NCBI GenBank assembly: GCA_003168215.1
Contig: PMSW01000104.1
Coordinates: 7,893 to 44,503, forward strand
DNA from: Actinomycetota bacterium
GTDB taxonomy: Bacteria > Actinomycetota > Actinomycetes > Streptosporangiales > Streptosporangiaceae
Reading direction: 5' to 3'
DNA length: 36,611 nucleotides
Both the position numbers and the translations under genes were made by a program. This document shows positions 26,199 to 36,107 of the stretch, piece by piece (within the stretch, counting starts at the first letter, position 1; each line of letters begins with the position of its first letter). Under the pieces are notes generated by a model. That model made no database searches, was not told where the DNA came from, and worked only from the letters and a program-made list of their open reading frames with translations.

Positions 26199-28460
26199 CC
26201 CGCGGCGCGAGCCGGTGACGCGGCGCGAGCCCGCAGCCGGGACGCGGAACCGGCGCAGCCGCAGGCTGTTCCATACGACGAACGCCGAGGACAGGTTCAT
26301 CGCGGCCGCGGCGATCAGCGGGTTCAGGAATCCGGCGGCGGCCAGCGGGAGGGCCGCGATGTTGTAGCCGAATGCCCAGGCAAGGTTGCGCCGGATGGTC
26401 CTGAACGTGCCCCTGGCAAGCTTGATCGCGTCGGGGACGATCTGCAGGTCGTCCCGGAGCAGAATCATGTCCGCGGCGCAGATGGCGACATCGGTGCCCG
26501 ACCCGAGGGCCAGCCCCAGGTCCGCTGCGGCCAGGGCAGGGCCGTCGTTGACCCCGTCCCCGACCATGGCAACCGACCGGCCCTCGGCCTGGAGCCTTGC
26601 TATCACCAGCGCCTTGCCGGCCGGCAGCGCCCCGGCGATCACCTCCTCGATCCCGGCTGCCGCCGCTACGGCCCGGGCCGTAGCCTCGCTGTCGCCGGTC
26701 AGCAGCACGGATCGCAGGCCCAGCCTGTGCAGCTCGGCGACGGCCGCGAAAGCCGACGGCTTGACGGTGTCGGCGACCGCCACCGCCCCCCGGACCTGGC
26801 CGTCCCACCCGGTCAGCACCGCCGTCCAGCCAGCCTGCTCCCACGCCGCGCACTGATCGGCGAGGACCCGCGGAACGCCGATCCCGCGTTCTCCGAACAG
26901 CTTCTCGCGGCCGATGACGACCTCATGGCCATCCACGATGCCGCGTGCTCCCAGGCCGGCCAGGGCCACGAAGCGGTCGGCCGCCGGCAGCGGCCCGGCC
27001 TCCGCGCGGGCAGCCGCGCTGATGGCCGCGGCCACCGGATGCTCAGAGGCCTGCTCCACGGCTCCCGCATAACGCAGCAAAACGTCGCGGCCAATCCCGG
27101 CCACCGGCTCAACAGCCGTGACCGACATCAGGCCGGCCGTGACCGTGCCGGTCTTATCCAGCACCACGGTGTCGACCGACCGGGAGGACTCAAGCGCCTG
27201 GTAGCCCTTGATGAAGATGCCCAGCTGGGCTCCGCGCCCGCAGGCCACCACCAGCGCGGCCGGAGTAGCCAGCCCGAGCGCACACGGACAGGCAATGATC
27301 AAGACCGCAAGACCAGCGCTGAACGCATGCTCCGGCGTGCTCCCGGCCAGCAGCCATGCGGTAAGCGTGAGCACTGCCAGGACCAGCACGACCGGCACGA
27401 ACACGGCCGAGATCCGGTCTGCCAGCCGCTGGACGGCAGCCTTCTGCGCCTGCGCCTCCTCCACCAGCCGGATCAGGTGCGCGAGCTGTGTGTCCTTGCC
27501 CACCTTGACGGCCCGGACGATCAGGCGGCCGGTCAGCGCGATGGTCCCGCCGACGACACTGCCGCCCTCGGCCACCTCCGCTGGCACGGACTCGCCGGTC
27601 ATCATGCTGCGGTCCACCGCCGACTGCCCGAACTCGACGTCCCCGTCTGCCGCGACCGTCTCCCCCGGCCGGACCACGAACAGGTCACCGGGCCGCAGCA
27701 AGGCGATGGGGATGCGGCGCTCGCCTCCGTCATCAGCGAGGACGCATACATCCTTCGCGCCGGTGTCAGCCAGCGCGCGCATCGCCTCGCCCGCCGAACG
27801 GCGAGCCCGGGCCTCGAAGAACCGGCCGGCCAGCAGGAACGTGGTCACCGACGCGGCGACCTCCAGGTAGATACCGCCGCCGGATGAGTGGACCAGCTGA
27901 TGCATCGCGCTCTCGCGCGGCTCGCCCCGGTCGAGGAAGAACATCGCGTACACCGACCAGCCGCATGCGGCGGTGATGCCCAGCGAGACCAGCGTGTCCA
28001 TCGAGCAAGCGCCGTGCCGGGCGTTCATCAGCGCCGCGCGGTGGAACGGCCAGGCTGCCCACAGCGCCACCGGCGCGGCGAGGCCGATGAGGAGCCACTG
28101 CCAGCCAGGAAACCGGTACGCCGGAAACAGCGACAGCGCGATCGATACGTCCGACAACGGGACGAAGAAGATCAGCGCGAGAATCAGCCGGCGCTTGAGA
28201 TAGCCGGCTCGCGCGTCGTCCGGCCCGGGCTGCCGCGCTGCCTCCGCGGCGAGCCGGACGACGTCGGCGCCGTACCCGGCCTGCTCAACCTCGTTGATCA
28301 GCAGCTGCGCCGTGACAGCGTCCGGTGCGGTGATGCTGGCACGCTCAGTCGCATAGTTGACTGTCGCGCGGACCTCGCCAATCTTGTTGAGCCTCTTCTC
28401 CACTCGTGCGGCGCACGAGGCGCACGTCATGCCCTGGATGGAGAGCTCGATCTCGGTCAT
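26172..28460 (-). CDS. copA: Copper-type P1B ATPase
   Basis: HMA domain GMTCASCAARVEKRL; CPCALGLATP; DKTGTVT; SEHPVA; GDGVNDGPAL; YN and MNLSS TM motifs. Confidence 0.93.
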   Translation of the reverse strand: MTEIELSIQGMTCASCAARVEKRLNKIGEVRATVNYATERASITAPDAVTAQLLINEVEQAGYGADVVRLAAEAARQPGPDDARAGYLKRRLILALIFFVPLSDVSIALSLFPAYRFPGWQWLLIGLAAPVALWAAWPFHRAALMNARHGACSMDTLVSLGITAACGWSVYAMFFLDRGEPRESAMHQLVHSSGGGIYLEVAASVTTFLLAGRFFEARARRSAGEAMRALADTGAKDVCVLADDGGERRIPIALLRPGDLFVVRPGETVAADGDVEFGQSAVDRSMMTGESVPAEVAEGGSVVGGTIALTGRLIVRAVKVGKDTQLAHLIRLVEEAQAQKAAVQRLADRISAVFVPVVLVLAVLTLTAWLLAGSTPEHAFSAGLAVLIIACPCALGLATPAALVVACGRGAQLGIFIKGYQALESSRSVDTVVLDKTGTVTAGLMSVTAVEPVAGIGRDVLLRYAGAVEQASEHPVAAAISAAARAEAGPLPAADRFVALAGLGARGIVDGHEVVIGREKLFGERGIGVPRVLADQCAAWEQAGWTAVLTGWDGQVRGAVAVADTVKPSAFAAVAELHRLGLRSVLLTGDSEATARAVAAAAGIEEVIAGALPAGKALVIARLQAEGRSVAMVGDGVNDGPALAAADLGLALGSGTDVAICAADMILLRDDLQIVPDAIKLARGTFRTIRRNLAWAFGYNIAALPLAAAGFLNPLIAAAAMNLSSAFVVWNSLRLRRFRVPAAGSRRVTGSRRGSGGRVHVP

Positions 28461-28630
28461 GCCAGCCGGCCGTCCGGGCAGCGTTGCCGATGACCTGGCC
28501 TGCCCGCCTTCCGCATGCCTGCCGGGCAGGGGAAGCCGATCTCACGCATCCGGCAAACGTACTCTCCCGGCGCAGCGGCTACGGGCCGGCCTGCCAGAAC
28601 CCATCACCATGCCTGATTATCTGATCAGGC

Positions 28631-28659
28631 TTGACGCTGAACTGCGGGCTCGGTAACTT
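28631..28659 (+). promoter_or_regulatory. Sigma70-like promoter for riboswitch-NiCoT 2
   Basis: TTGACG - 17 bp - TAACTT, directly before the cobalamin riboswitch. Confidence 0.5.
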
Positions 28660-28665
28660 GCTGGC

Positions 28666-28810
28666 TGTCCGGGCCGCGCCCGGGTGGCAGCCAGTCCAGC
28701 GAAGTCCGGTGTGAGCCCGGCACTGTCCCGCAACGGTCAAGCCCCGCCAGGGGACGAGTCCGGTCGCCTGGCCTGGGGGCCGGACGAACATCAGTCCTCG
28801 GAGGAAGGGC
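28666..28810 (+). ncRNA. Cobalamin (B12) riboswitch
   Basis: GGTGGCAGCCAGTCCAGCGAAGTCCGGTGTGAGCCCGGCACTGTCCCGCAACGGTC ... GAGTCCGGTCGCCTGGCC core, 5' of a NiCoT gene; outer boundaries approximate. Confidence 0.9.
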
Positions 28811-28817
28811 GGTTCGC

Positions 28818-29963
28818 GTGACAGCGTCACGTTTCCGCACTGCCCGCGATTCGCTGTCGGCCCGCGAGTGGGGCCGGCTCGTCGCGATGTTCCTGTTCAT
28901 CCTGGCCGTGAATGCGGCGGGCTGGGGCATTTACGTGCTGGCCGTGATGCCCCACCACTTCGACTACCAGGGCGAGGGCGGGAGCAGAGGGCTTGGCGTC
29001 GGCCTGGGGGTGGCCATCACGGCGTGGTTCCTGGGGTTCCGGCACGCCTTCGACGCCGACCACATCTCGTGTATCGACAACACCACCCGCAAGCTGATGG
29101 CTGACGGCAAGCGCCCCCTGGGCAGCGGTTTCTTCTTCTCCTTCGGCCACTCCACGATCGTGGTGGCGGTCGGCGTCGGCATCACCCTCGCGGCCAGGGC
29201 GGTCTTCGGCGCGGTAGTCAACCCGGACTCGACCTACGAAACGGCCGGCGGGGCAGCCGGGACGCTGATCTCGGCCGGCTTCCTGTACCTGATCGCCGCG
29301 CTGAACCTGATCGTGCTGGCCGGCATCTTCAAGGTCTTCCGTGACATGCGGCGCGGCAGCTACGACGAGGCGGAGCTGGAGGCGCAGCTGCAGGCCCGCG
29401 GGCTGATGTACCGGTTCTTCGGCCGGTTCATGCGCTCGATCAACCACACCTGGCAGCTGTACTTCGTCGGCCTCGTCTTCGGCATCGGCTTCGACACCGC
29501 CACCGAGGTCGTGCTCCTCGCCGCGACCGCCTACGCCGCGATCCAGGGCCTGCCGTATTACGCCGTGCTCGCGCTGCCGTTCCTGTTCTCCGGCGGCATG
29601 ATGCTGTTCGACACCCTCGACGGCGCCTTCATGAACTTCGCCTACGGCTGGGCGTTCGCCCGGCCGGTCCGCAAGGTCTACTACAACCTGGTCATCACCG
29701 GACTGTCGATCGGCGCCGCGTTCATCATCGGCACCATCGAGATCCTCGGCATCCTGACCACCGAGGCGCACCTGCACGGCGGGTTCTGGTCAGTCATGGC
29801 CAACTTCAACATCAACGTGGCCGGGTTCTGCATCGCCGGGCTGTTCGTCACCGTCTGGGCACTGGCGCTCGCCTACTGGCGCTGGGGCAACGTCGAAGCC
29901 CGGTGGACATCCAGCGTCCCCGCAGCGCCAGCCCAGTGCCCCGAGCCAGTACCTGAGCGGTGA
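28818..29963 (+). CDS. HoxN/HupN/NixA-type (NiCoT) transporter 2, probable cobalt uptake
   Basis: RHAFDADHISCIDNTTRKL; FGIGFDTATEVVLL; GTG start with GGAGGAAGG RBS; B12 riboswitch upstream. Confidence 0.94.
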   Translation: MTASRFRTARDSLSAREWGRLVAMFLFILAVNAAGWGIYVLAVMPHHFDYQGEGGSRGLGVGLGVAITAWFLGFRHAFDADHISCIDNTTRKLMADGKRPLGSGFFFSFGHSTIVVAVGVGITLAARAVFGAVVNPDSTYETAGGAAGTLISAGFLYLIAALNLIVLAGIFKVFRDMRRGSYDEAELEAQLQARGLMYRFFGRFMRSINHTWQLYFVGLVFGIGFDTATEVVLLAATAYAAIQGLPYYAVLALPFLFSGGMMLFDTLDGAFMNFAYGWAFARPVRKVYYNLVITGLSIGAAFIIGTIEILGILTTEAHLHGGFWSVMANFNINVAGFCIAGLFVTVWALALAYWRWGNVEARWTSSVPAAPAQCPEPVPER

Positions 29964-30071
29964 CCCTCGAGGCCGGCCAGGCCCCCAGCAGCTACCGGCC
30001 ACGGACAGGGCCGAGGCGCTGGCGGGCCAGGCTGCCGCCACCAGGCAGCGGTACTGGACGCCGGGGCCGGC

Positions 30072-30878
30072 CTAGCCCGGCTGGCCGAGGCGAGCGGTGA
30101 TCGCCGGGGCCGCCTCGCGCAGCCACGCCTCGGCGCGCGGCAGCTCGTCCTTGGCGCCGTCCTCCCATAGCTTGCGGAACACCGGGTCCAGCTCGGCCGA
30201 GGCGCGGGAATCCTCGTGATAGCGGCGCGCCATGTCGACGGCGAACGGCGCCAGCTCCGCGCGATGCCGCGCCGTCATGCCGTAGGCGTCAGCGAACACC
30301 GCGACCCGGTGGGGGATGTCGGCGCCGGTGAACGCAGGCGCCCGGTCCCGCGGATCGCGCAGCGGCGCCCAGTACCACAGCGCGTTCGCGATGTCGTAGA
30401 GCCGGGTAGTCGGATGGGCCATGTCGAAGTCGATCAGCGCGACGGGCAGCCCGTCGCGGAAAACCACGTTGCCCGGGTAGTAGTCGCAGTGGCTGACCAG
30501 CTCGGTCCGTTCGCTGACCAGGCGTCCCACGCTGGCCGGCGTCCCGCCCCACACCGCGTCGGGCGGCGGCGCCCACCCGGCCGACGCCTCGTGCAGCGCA
30601 GCGATCAGCGTGGCCAGGGCGACGAGCACGTCGTCCCCCACCGTCTCCGGCGGCAGCGGGTTGCGCGGCACGTCGCCGGGGACGAACGACAGCATCTCGC
30701 GCCCCTGCCCGTCGACGCCGAACGGCAGCGGCGCGCCGGTGAACCCGGCATCGCGCAGGTGGGCCAGGTACGCCTGCACGGTCAGGCTGAACGGCCGCAG
30801 CGGCCGCCGCACCGTGTCCCCGATCCGCACGATCCCCTGGGTGACGCCATCCCCGATCAGCAGCTCGCCTTCGCTCAC
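30072..30878 (-). CDS. Aminoglycoside phosphotransferase (APH) family kinase-like protein
   Basis: [44 protein letters not shown] (Brenner and DFD motifs). Confidence 0.88.
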   Translation of the reverse strand: MSEGELLIGDGVTQGIVRIGDTVRRPLRPFSLTVQAYLAHLRDAGFTGAPLPFGVDGQGREMLSFVPGDVPRNPLPPETVGDDVLVALATLIAALHEASAGWAPPPDAVWGGTPASVGRLVSERTELVSHCDYYPGNVVFRDGLPVALIDFDMAHPTTRLYDIANALWYWAPLRDPRDRAPAFTGADIPHRVAVFADAYGMTARHRAELAPFAVDMARRYHEDSRASAELDPVFRKLWEDGAKDELPRAEAWLREAAPAITARLGQPG

Positions 30879-31074
30879 ACCGCAGCAGCTTAGCCCGCGC
30901 CCCGCACCGGCTTACGGCGTTGGCGGGCCACCCGGCTTGCCGGGGCTAGTTCAGACTTCGGAGAGAACCCTGGGACGTGCAAAATCCGAAACTGACCATG
31001 GTTATCCGCAGGAACTCTGCCTGGAAGGGGGGCGACCGTCGTGGCCGCCGGCGAGGCGGACGTACCCTGGTGGC

Positions 31075-32019
31075 GTGGTACTCGCACCTGAAGGACGCCG
31101 GATGCTGCGGCTAGAGGCGCGCAACAGCCAGACCCCGATCGAGCGCAAGCCGCCATGGATCAAGACGCGCCTGCGCACCGGGCCTCAGTACACCGAGCTC
31201 AAGCAGCTCGTGCGCAGCGAGGGACTGCACACGGTCTGCGAGGAGGCCGGCTGCCCCAACATCTTCGAGTGCTGGGAGGACCGCGAGGCCACGTTCCTGA
31301 TCGGCGGCGATCAGTGCACCAGGCGCTGCGACTTCTGCCAGATCGCGACCGGCAGGCCCGGGCCGCTGGACACCGACGAGCCGCGCCGGGTGGCTGAATC
31401 TGTCGCCACGATGGGCCTGCGCTACGCGACCGTCACCGGGGTGGCCCGCGACGACCTGCCGGACGGCGGCGCCTGGCTCTACGCGCAGACCTGCGTCCAG
31501 ATCCACGCGGCCGTGCCAGGCTGCGGCGTCGAGCTGCTGATCCCTGACTTCGACGCGGAGCCAGCGCAGCTGGCGGAGGTCTTTGCCGCCCGCCCCGAGG
31601 TGCTCGCCCACAACATCGAGACCGTGCCGCGGATCTTCCGGCGGATCCGGCCGGGATTCCGCTATGACCGCTCCCTCGACGTGCTCACCCGCGCGCGGCA
31701 GGCAGGCCTGATCACGAAGTCGAATCTGATCCTCGGCATGGGCGAGGAGCGGCAGGAGGTCAGCGAGGCAATGGCGGACCTGCGCGCGGCCGGGTGCGAC
31801 CTGCTCACGATCACGCAGTACCTGCGGCCGTCGGTGCGCCACCACCCGATCGAGCGGTGGGTACCGCCGGAGGAATTCGACGAGCTCGGCACCGAGGCAC
31901 TCAGCCTTGGCTTCGTCGGCGTTATGTCGGGGCCGCTCGTCCGCTCGTCCTACCGGGCCGGCCGGCTGTACCGCCAGGCCACGGACCGGCAGGCTGCCGC
32001 CGGCCGCCAGGCCAGCTAG
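31075..32019 (+). CDS. lipA: Lipoyl synthase (radical SAM)
   Basis: [44 protein letters not shown] start giving [17 protein letters not shown]. Confidence 0.95.
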   Translation: MVLAPEGRRMLRLEARNSQTPIERKPPWIKTRLRTGPQYTELKQLVRSEGLHTVCEEAGCPNIFECWEDREATFLIGGDQCTRRCDFCQIATGRPGPLDTDEPRRVAESVATMGLRYATVTGVARDDLPDGGAWLYAQTCVQIHAAVPGCGVELLIPDFDAEPAQLAEVFAARPEVLAHNIETVPRIFRRIRPGFRYDRSLDVLTRARQAGLITKSNLILGMGEERQEVSEAMADLRAAGCDLLTITQYLRPSVRHHPIERWVPPEEFDELGTEALSLGFVGVMSGPLVRSSYRAGRLYRQATDRQAAAGRQAS

Positions 32020-32117
32020 GGCCGGCCGCGGGCTCGGCGACGTGCCCGGGCCTGCTCACGAAGGCCGCAGGCACCGCGGTTTCGCGCTGCGGGCCGCCTG
32101 ATCGTATTCTCACCTGC

Positions 32118-32834
32118 ATGGTAAAGAAGCCCGGCGCCGCGGCGTCAAAGAAGGATGCCGACGACCCGGCGGCGGCCGGCCGCATCAAGCAGATCCGCAT
32201 GGTCGCGGGAATTGTCCGCAAGGCCAACCCCAAGGCGATGCCGATCGTGTTCGGCATAGCCATCGCGATCATCGCGATCACCGTGGTTGCTGGCCTGGTC
32301 ACCGGGACGGCGCCCTTCGTGATCCCGCTGGGCGTCGCGCTCGGGCTGATGGGCGCCATGATCGCGTTCGGGCGCTTCGCGCAGGCCGCGCAGTACTCGA
32401 CGATCCATGGCCAGCCGGGTGCCGCCGCCGCAGTCCTGCAGAGCATGCGCGGGAACTGGACGGTGACGCCCGCGATCGCCGCGAACAAGAGCATGGACAT
32501 CGTGCACCGCACGGTCGGCAGGCCCGGTGTCGTCCTGGTCGGCGAGGGATCGCCCAGGGGGCTGCCGAGCCTGCTGGCGGCGGAGAAGAAGCGGGTCTCC
32601 AGGGTGGCCCTCGACGTGCCGATCTACGACCTTCAGGTCGGCGACGAGGAAGGCCAGATCCCGCTCAGGAAGATCCAGCGGCACATCATGAAGCTGCCCC
32701 GCAACCTCAAGGGCCCGGCCGTCCTGGACCTGAACTACCGGCTCAAGGCGCTGCCGCAGTCACTGCAGATGCCCAAGGGCCCGATGCCGAGGCAAGGCAG
32801 GATGCCCAAGGCGCCACGGCCCAAATTCCGCTGA
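32118..32834 (+). CDS. DUF4191 domain membrane protein
   Basis: RIKQIRMVAGIVRKANPKAMPIVFG...; conserved neighbour of lipA in actinobacteria. Confidence 0.88.
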   Translation: MVKKPGAAASKKDADDPAAAGRIKQIRMVAGIVRKANPKAMPIVFGIAIAIIAITVVAGLVTGTAPFVIPLGVALGLMGAMIAFGRFAQAAQYSTIHGQPGAAAAVLQSMRGNWTVTPAIAANKSMDIVHRTVGRPGVVLVGEGSPRGLPSLLAAEKKRVSRVALDVPIYDLQVGDEEGQIPLRKIQRHIMKLPRNLKGPAVLDLNYRLKALPQSLQMPKGPMPRQGRMPKAPRPKFR

Positions 32835-32934
32835 GTGCCGGCTTAGCGCCAATACCAGTGCGCAGCCATGCCGCGATGGCCGGCCGCGCGGTCCAGGGTG
32901 AGCCCGTGCCAGCGAAGATCCAGCACGGCTTCCG

Positions 32935-33372
32935 TCAGATCCGGATCACGAGCGTCTCGGCCGCCTTGTCGTGCAGCCCGCGCAGATCGCTGTCGAAGAC
33001 CAGCGGCGGCACCAGCGCGAGCAGCAGCAGGGTACGGAGCAGCGCCCACCAGAACCCGACCGGCTTGCCGTCCAGCCGTACCACCCGCACGCCTACTATC
33101 CGCTTGCCGACGGTGAATCCGGTCAGCGCGGTCAGCACGTAAACCTCGACGGCGAAGACGGCGATGGTCCAGTACTGGGAGTGGAATACGGCCACGGCAA
33201 TGATCATGCACAGCAGCCAGTCGATGAACAGCGCGCCAATCCGGCGACCGACGCCCGCGACCGAACGCGGGCCCTCCTCCGGCAGCCCGAAGTGCTGCCC
33301 CGGGTAGCCATTCTCTTCCCCGGCGGCCCGGGTACCGGACAGCCATGAGCCCGCCCAGCGTCGCTCGCTCAC
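32935..33372 (-). CDS. RDD family membrane protein
   Basis: GVGRRIGALFIDWLLCMIIA...GFTVGKRIVGVRVVRLDGKPVGFWWALLRTLLL; GTG start 33372 or 33393. Confidence 0.9.
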   Translation of the reverse strand: MSERRWAGSWLSGTRAAGEENGYPGQHFGLPEEGPRSVAGVGRRIGALFIDWLLCMIIAVAVFHSQYWTIAVFAVEVYVLTALTGFTVGKRIVGVRVVRLDGKPVGFWWALLRTLLLLALVPPLVFDSDLRGLHDKAAETLVIRI

Positions 33373-33445
33373 GAATACACCGTATCCGCGCAAGCCGGTG
33401 CTTGGGCACTCCGACCTGCCATCCTTATGCTTTCGCGGCGCAGGC

Positions 33446-33483
33446 GTAACACGTGCGAAACATCGGGGACACCGACAGGAAAC
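33446..33483 (+). promoter_or_regulatory. GlnR binding site (tandem a/b boxes) upstream of glnA
   Basis: GTAAC-n6-GAAAC-n6-GACAC-n6-GAAAC, matching gTnAc-n6-GaAAc repeated twice. Confidence 0.75.
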
Positions 33484-33552
33484 GGCCAGCGCCTAACCTG
33501 AGACGCGCACCCGGCGAACGGGCGGACGCGGCAGGCGGCAGAGGGAGAGTTA

Positions 33553-34977
33553 ATGTTCACTAACGGCGATGAGGTCCTGCGATTTGTGGCTGACGAGCAT
33601 GTTCAGTTCATCGACGTCAGGTTCTGTGACCTGCCGGGCACGATGCAGCATTTCACGGTACCCGCCGAGGCCTTCGACGAGAAAGTCTTCACCGACGGGC
33701 TGATGTTCGACGGCTCCTCGATCCGCGGCTTCCAGGAGATCCACGAGTCGGACATGCTGCTGATGCCGGACGCCACTACTGCCGTCGTCGACCCGTTCCG
33801 CGCGCGCAAGACGCTCAACCTCACGTTCTTCGTGCACGACCCGCTGACCGGCGAGCCCTACACTCGTGACCCGCGCAACATAGCCCGTAAGGCAGAGGAC
33901 TACCTGCGCGGCACCGGCATCGCGGACACAGCCTTCTTCGGGCCAGAGGCAGAGTTCTACATCTTCGACTCCGCGCGGTTCGAGACGTCCTCGAACGCCG
34001 GGTATTACTACCTCGACTCGATCGAGGGCGCGTGGAACACCGGCCGCGAGGAGCCGGGCGGCAACCTCGCCGCCAAGCCCGGCTACAAGGGCGGCTACTT
34101 CCCCGTCCCGCCGGCCGACCACTACACCGACCTGCGCTCGGAGATGGTCCACGCGCTGATCGAGTGCGGCATCACCGTCGAGATGCAGCACCATGAGGTC
34201 GGCACCGCAGGCCAGGCCGAGATCGACATCAGATTCGACACCATGCAGACGATGGCCGACAAGCTGATGCTGTACAAGTACGTCGTGAAGAGCGTCGCCA
34301 GGGCCGCGGGCAAGACCGTCACTTTCATGCCGAAGCCACTGTTCGGCGACAACGGCTCCGGGATGCACTGCCACCAGAGCCTGTGGAAGGACGGCAGCCC
34401 GCTGTTCTATGACGAGGTCGGCTACGCCGGGCTGTCGGACCTCGGCCGGTACTACGTCGGCGGCCTGCTCAAGCACGCGCCATCGCTGCTGGCGTTCACT
34501 AACCCGACGGTGAACTCCTACCACCGGCTGGTGCCCGGCTACGAGGCTCCGGTCAACCTCGTGTACTCGCAGCGCAACCGCTCTGCCTGCGTGCGTATCC
34601 CGATCACCGGCGCCAACCCGAAGGCGAAGCGGCTGGAGTTCCGGGTGCCCGACCCGTCCTGCAACCCCTACCTGGCCTTCTCCGCGATGCTCATGGCCGG
34701 CCTGGACGGGATCAAGAACAAGATCGAGCCGCCCGAGCCGGTCGACAAGGACCTGTACGAACTGCCCCCCGACGAGGCCAGGGCCATCCCGCAGGTACCA
34801 GGATCACTGGATAAGGTGCTCGACACGCTCGAGTCCGATCACGATTACCTGCTCGACGGCGGCGTGTTCACCCCTGACCTGATCGAGACCTGGATCGCCT
34901 ACAAGCGCTCCAGCGAGATTGACCCGATCCGGCTCCGCCCGCACCCACACGAGTTCGAGCTCTACTTCGACGTGTAG
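33553..34977 (+). CDS. glnA: Type I glutamine synthetase
   Basis: [65 protein letters not shown]. Confidence 0.97.
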   Translation: MFTNGDEVLRFVADEHVQFIDVRFCDLPGTMQHFTVPAEAFDEKVFTDGLMFDGSSIRGFQEIHESDMLLMPDATTAVVDPFRARKTLNLTFFVHDPLTGEPYTRDPRNIARKAEDYLRGTGIADTAFFGPEAEFYIFDSARFETSSNAGYYYLDSIEGAWNTGREEPGGNLAAKPGYKGGYFPVPPADHYTDLRSEMVHALIECGITVEMQHHEVGTAGQAEIDIRFDTMQTMADKLMLYKYVVKSVARAAGKTVTFMPKPLFGDNGSGMHCHQSLWKDGSPLFYDEVGYAGLSDLGRYYVGGLLKHAPSLLAFTNPTVNSYHRLVPGYEAPVNLVYSQRNRSACVRIPITGANPKAKRLEFRVPDPSCNPYLAFSAMLMAGLDGIKNKIEPPEPVDKDLYELPPDEARAIPQVPGSLDKVLDTLESDHDYLLDGGVFTPDLIETWIAYKRSSEIDPIRLRPHPHEFELYFDV

Positions 34978-35096
34978 CCAATTGAGGTGTAGCCAGTTAT
35001 TTTCAGGGCCCTGGCTGGGTCTGGCATCGTGACGGTACCGTAGCGGCAAGTCGCACGAACACAGGGAGGCTGTCGCTCTTACCCGGGGGGGTAACG

Positions 35097-35642
35097 GTGC
35101 GCAAGATTACCGCGGGACTTGCCATCACGCTGGATGGCGTGGTGGAGTCACCGTCGAGCTGGATGCTGTTCGACGACGAAATGAATGCGGTGATCAGCGA
35201 GGGAATAGGACGATCCGACGCCATCCTCTTAGGTCGGCGCACCTACCTGCAGTTCGCCAGGCTATGGCCGAGCCTGGGCAGCGACGTGCCCCTGGCCGAC
35301 TTCATGAACAGCACGCCCAAGTACATCGTGTCCAGCACCCTGGGCACCCTCGATTGGGCCAACTCGAGCCTGGTCACCGGCGACCTCGCGGCGGAACTCG
35401 CGAGGCTCAGGGATCAGCCCGGCAAGAACATCCAGGTTCCCGGCAGCCCCACCCTGGTGCGGTCGCTGCTCCGTGACGGGCTGCTCGACGAGCTCAGTCT
35501 CATGATCCAGCCGATCGTGCTCGGCTCCGGCATGCGGCTGTTCGACGAGATGACCGAGCAGGTGAGTCTCAAGCTCGTGGAGTCAAGGACCCTCAGCACC
35601 GGCGTGCTGTCCGTGACGTACGTCCTGCCGGCCAGCGGTTAG
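35097..35642 (+). CDS. Dihydrofolate reductase family (RibD C-terminal-like) protein
   Basis: GLAITLDGVVESPSSWMLFDDEM...ILLGRRTYLQFARLWP...IQVPGSPTLVRSLLRDGLLDELSLMIQPIVLGSGMRLF. Confidence 0.92.
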   Translation: MRKITAGLAITLDGVVESPSSWMLFDDEMNAVISEGIGRSDAILLGRRTYLQFARLWPSLGSDVPLADFMNSTPKYIVSSTLGTLDWANSSLVTGDLAAELARLRDQPGKNIQVPGSPTLVRSLLRDGLLDELSLMIQPIVLGSGMRLFDEMTEQVSLKLVESRTLSTGVLSVTYVLPASG

Positions 35643-35744
35643 CATCCTGCTGGCCGGCAGTGCAGGCAGGCGTGGCTGCCGCCTGCTACCAAACTGCAAT
35701 CGGTTGCGAACCACATTGCTACGGCGACGCCGGAATCTGAATCT

Positions 35745-36029
35745 ATGAGCAGAAACGACAGCGCAGCACGGCACGGACAGACTCTGGTTCTTGCAGCCGG
35801 CCCCGGCATGGCCAGCTTCACGGTCCATGACGTAGCCGCGGCTGTCCGCAAGTACATGGCGCCGGCTGCCATCGTGGCCATGGTCCGCTACTGGTCCAGG
35901 CTCGGCGTGGGCAGCCACGCGGCCCTCGAGGCCGCCCGCGATCGCACCGCTGCCGCCCCTGAGCCATCCCGGCCCGCCCGCCACCACGGCGGCCGCCACG
36001 GAGATCACTCGCGCACCAGGCGAGCGTGA
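35745..36029 (+). CDS. Hypothetical protein, 94 aa
   Basis: ORF with plausible start; no family recognised. Confidence 0.35.
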   Translation: MSRNDSAARHGQTLVLAAGPGMASFTVHDVAAAVRKYMAPAAIVAMVRYWSRLGVGSHAALEAARDRTAAAPEPSRPARHHGGRHGDHSRTRRA

Positions 36030-36107
36030 CTGGCGAGATCATCCCCCCGCCATCACCCGGTCCGGTGGCGTGCACGCCGGCAGTCCGCCCTGCCCTAGGT
36101 TCGGGAT

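Noticed and set aside
26727-27887. 386 aa plus-strand ORF
   Set aside because: Antisense to copA; no recognisable domain.
28518-28530. CCTGCC-G-GGCAGG as a CsoR copper operator upstream of copA
   Set aside because: Lacks the G-tract/TATAC pattern of CsoR sites; 6-bp GC arms are common by chance at this GC content.
28827-29777. 316 aa minus-strand ORF
   Set aside because: Antisense to NiCoT 2; the same kind of shadow ORF appears opposite NiCoT 1 (23410-24063), so it reflects codon bias of paralogues.
17205-31074. Integrative element or transposon boundary at the lipB-lipA insertion
   Set aside because: No integrase, transposase, tRNA or flanking direct repeats seen at either junction.
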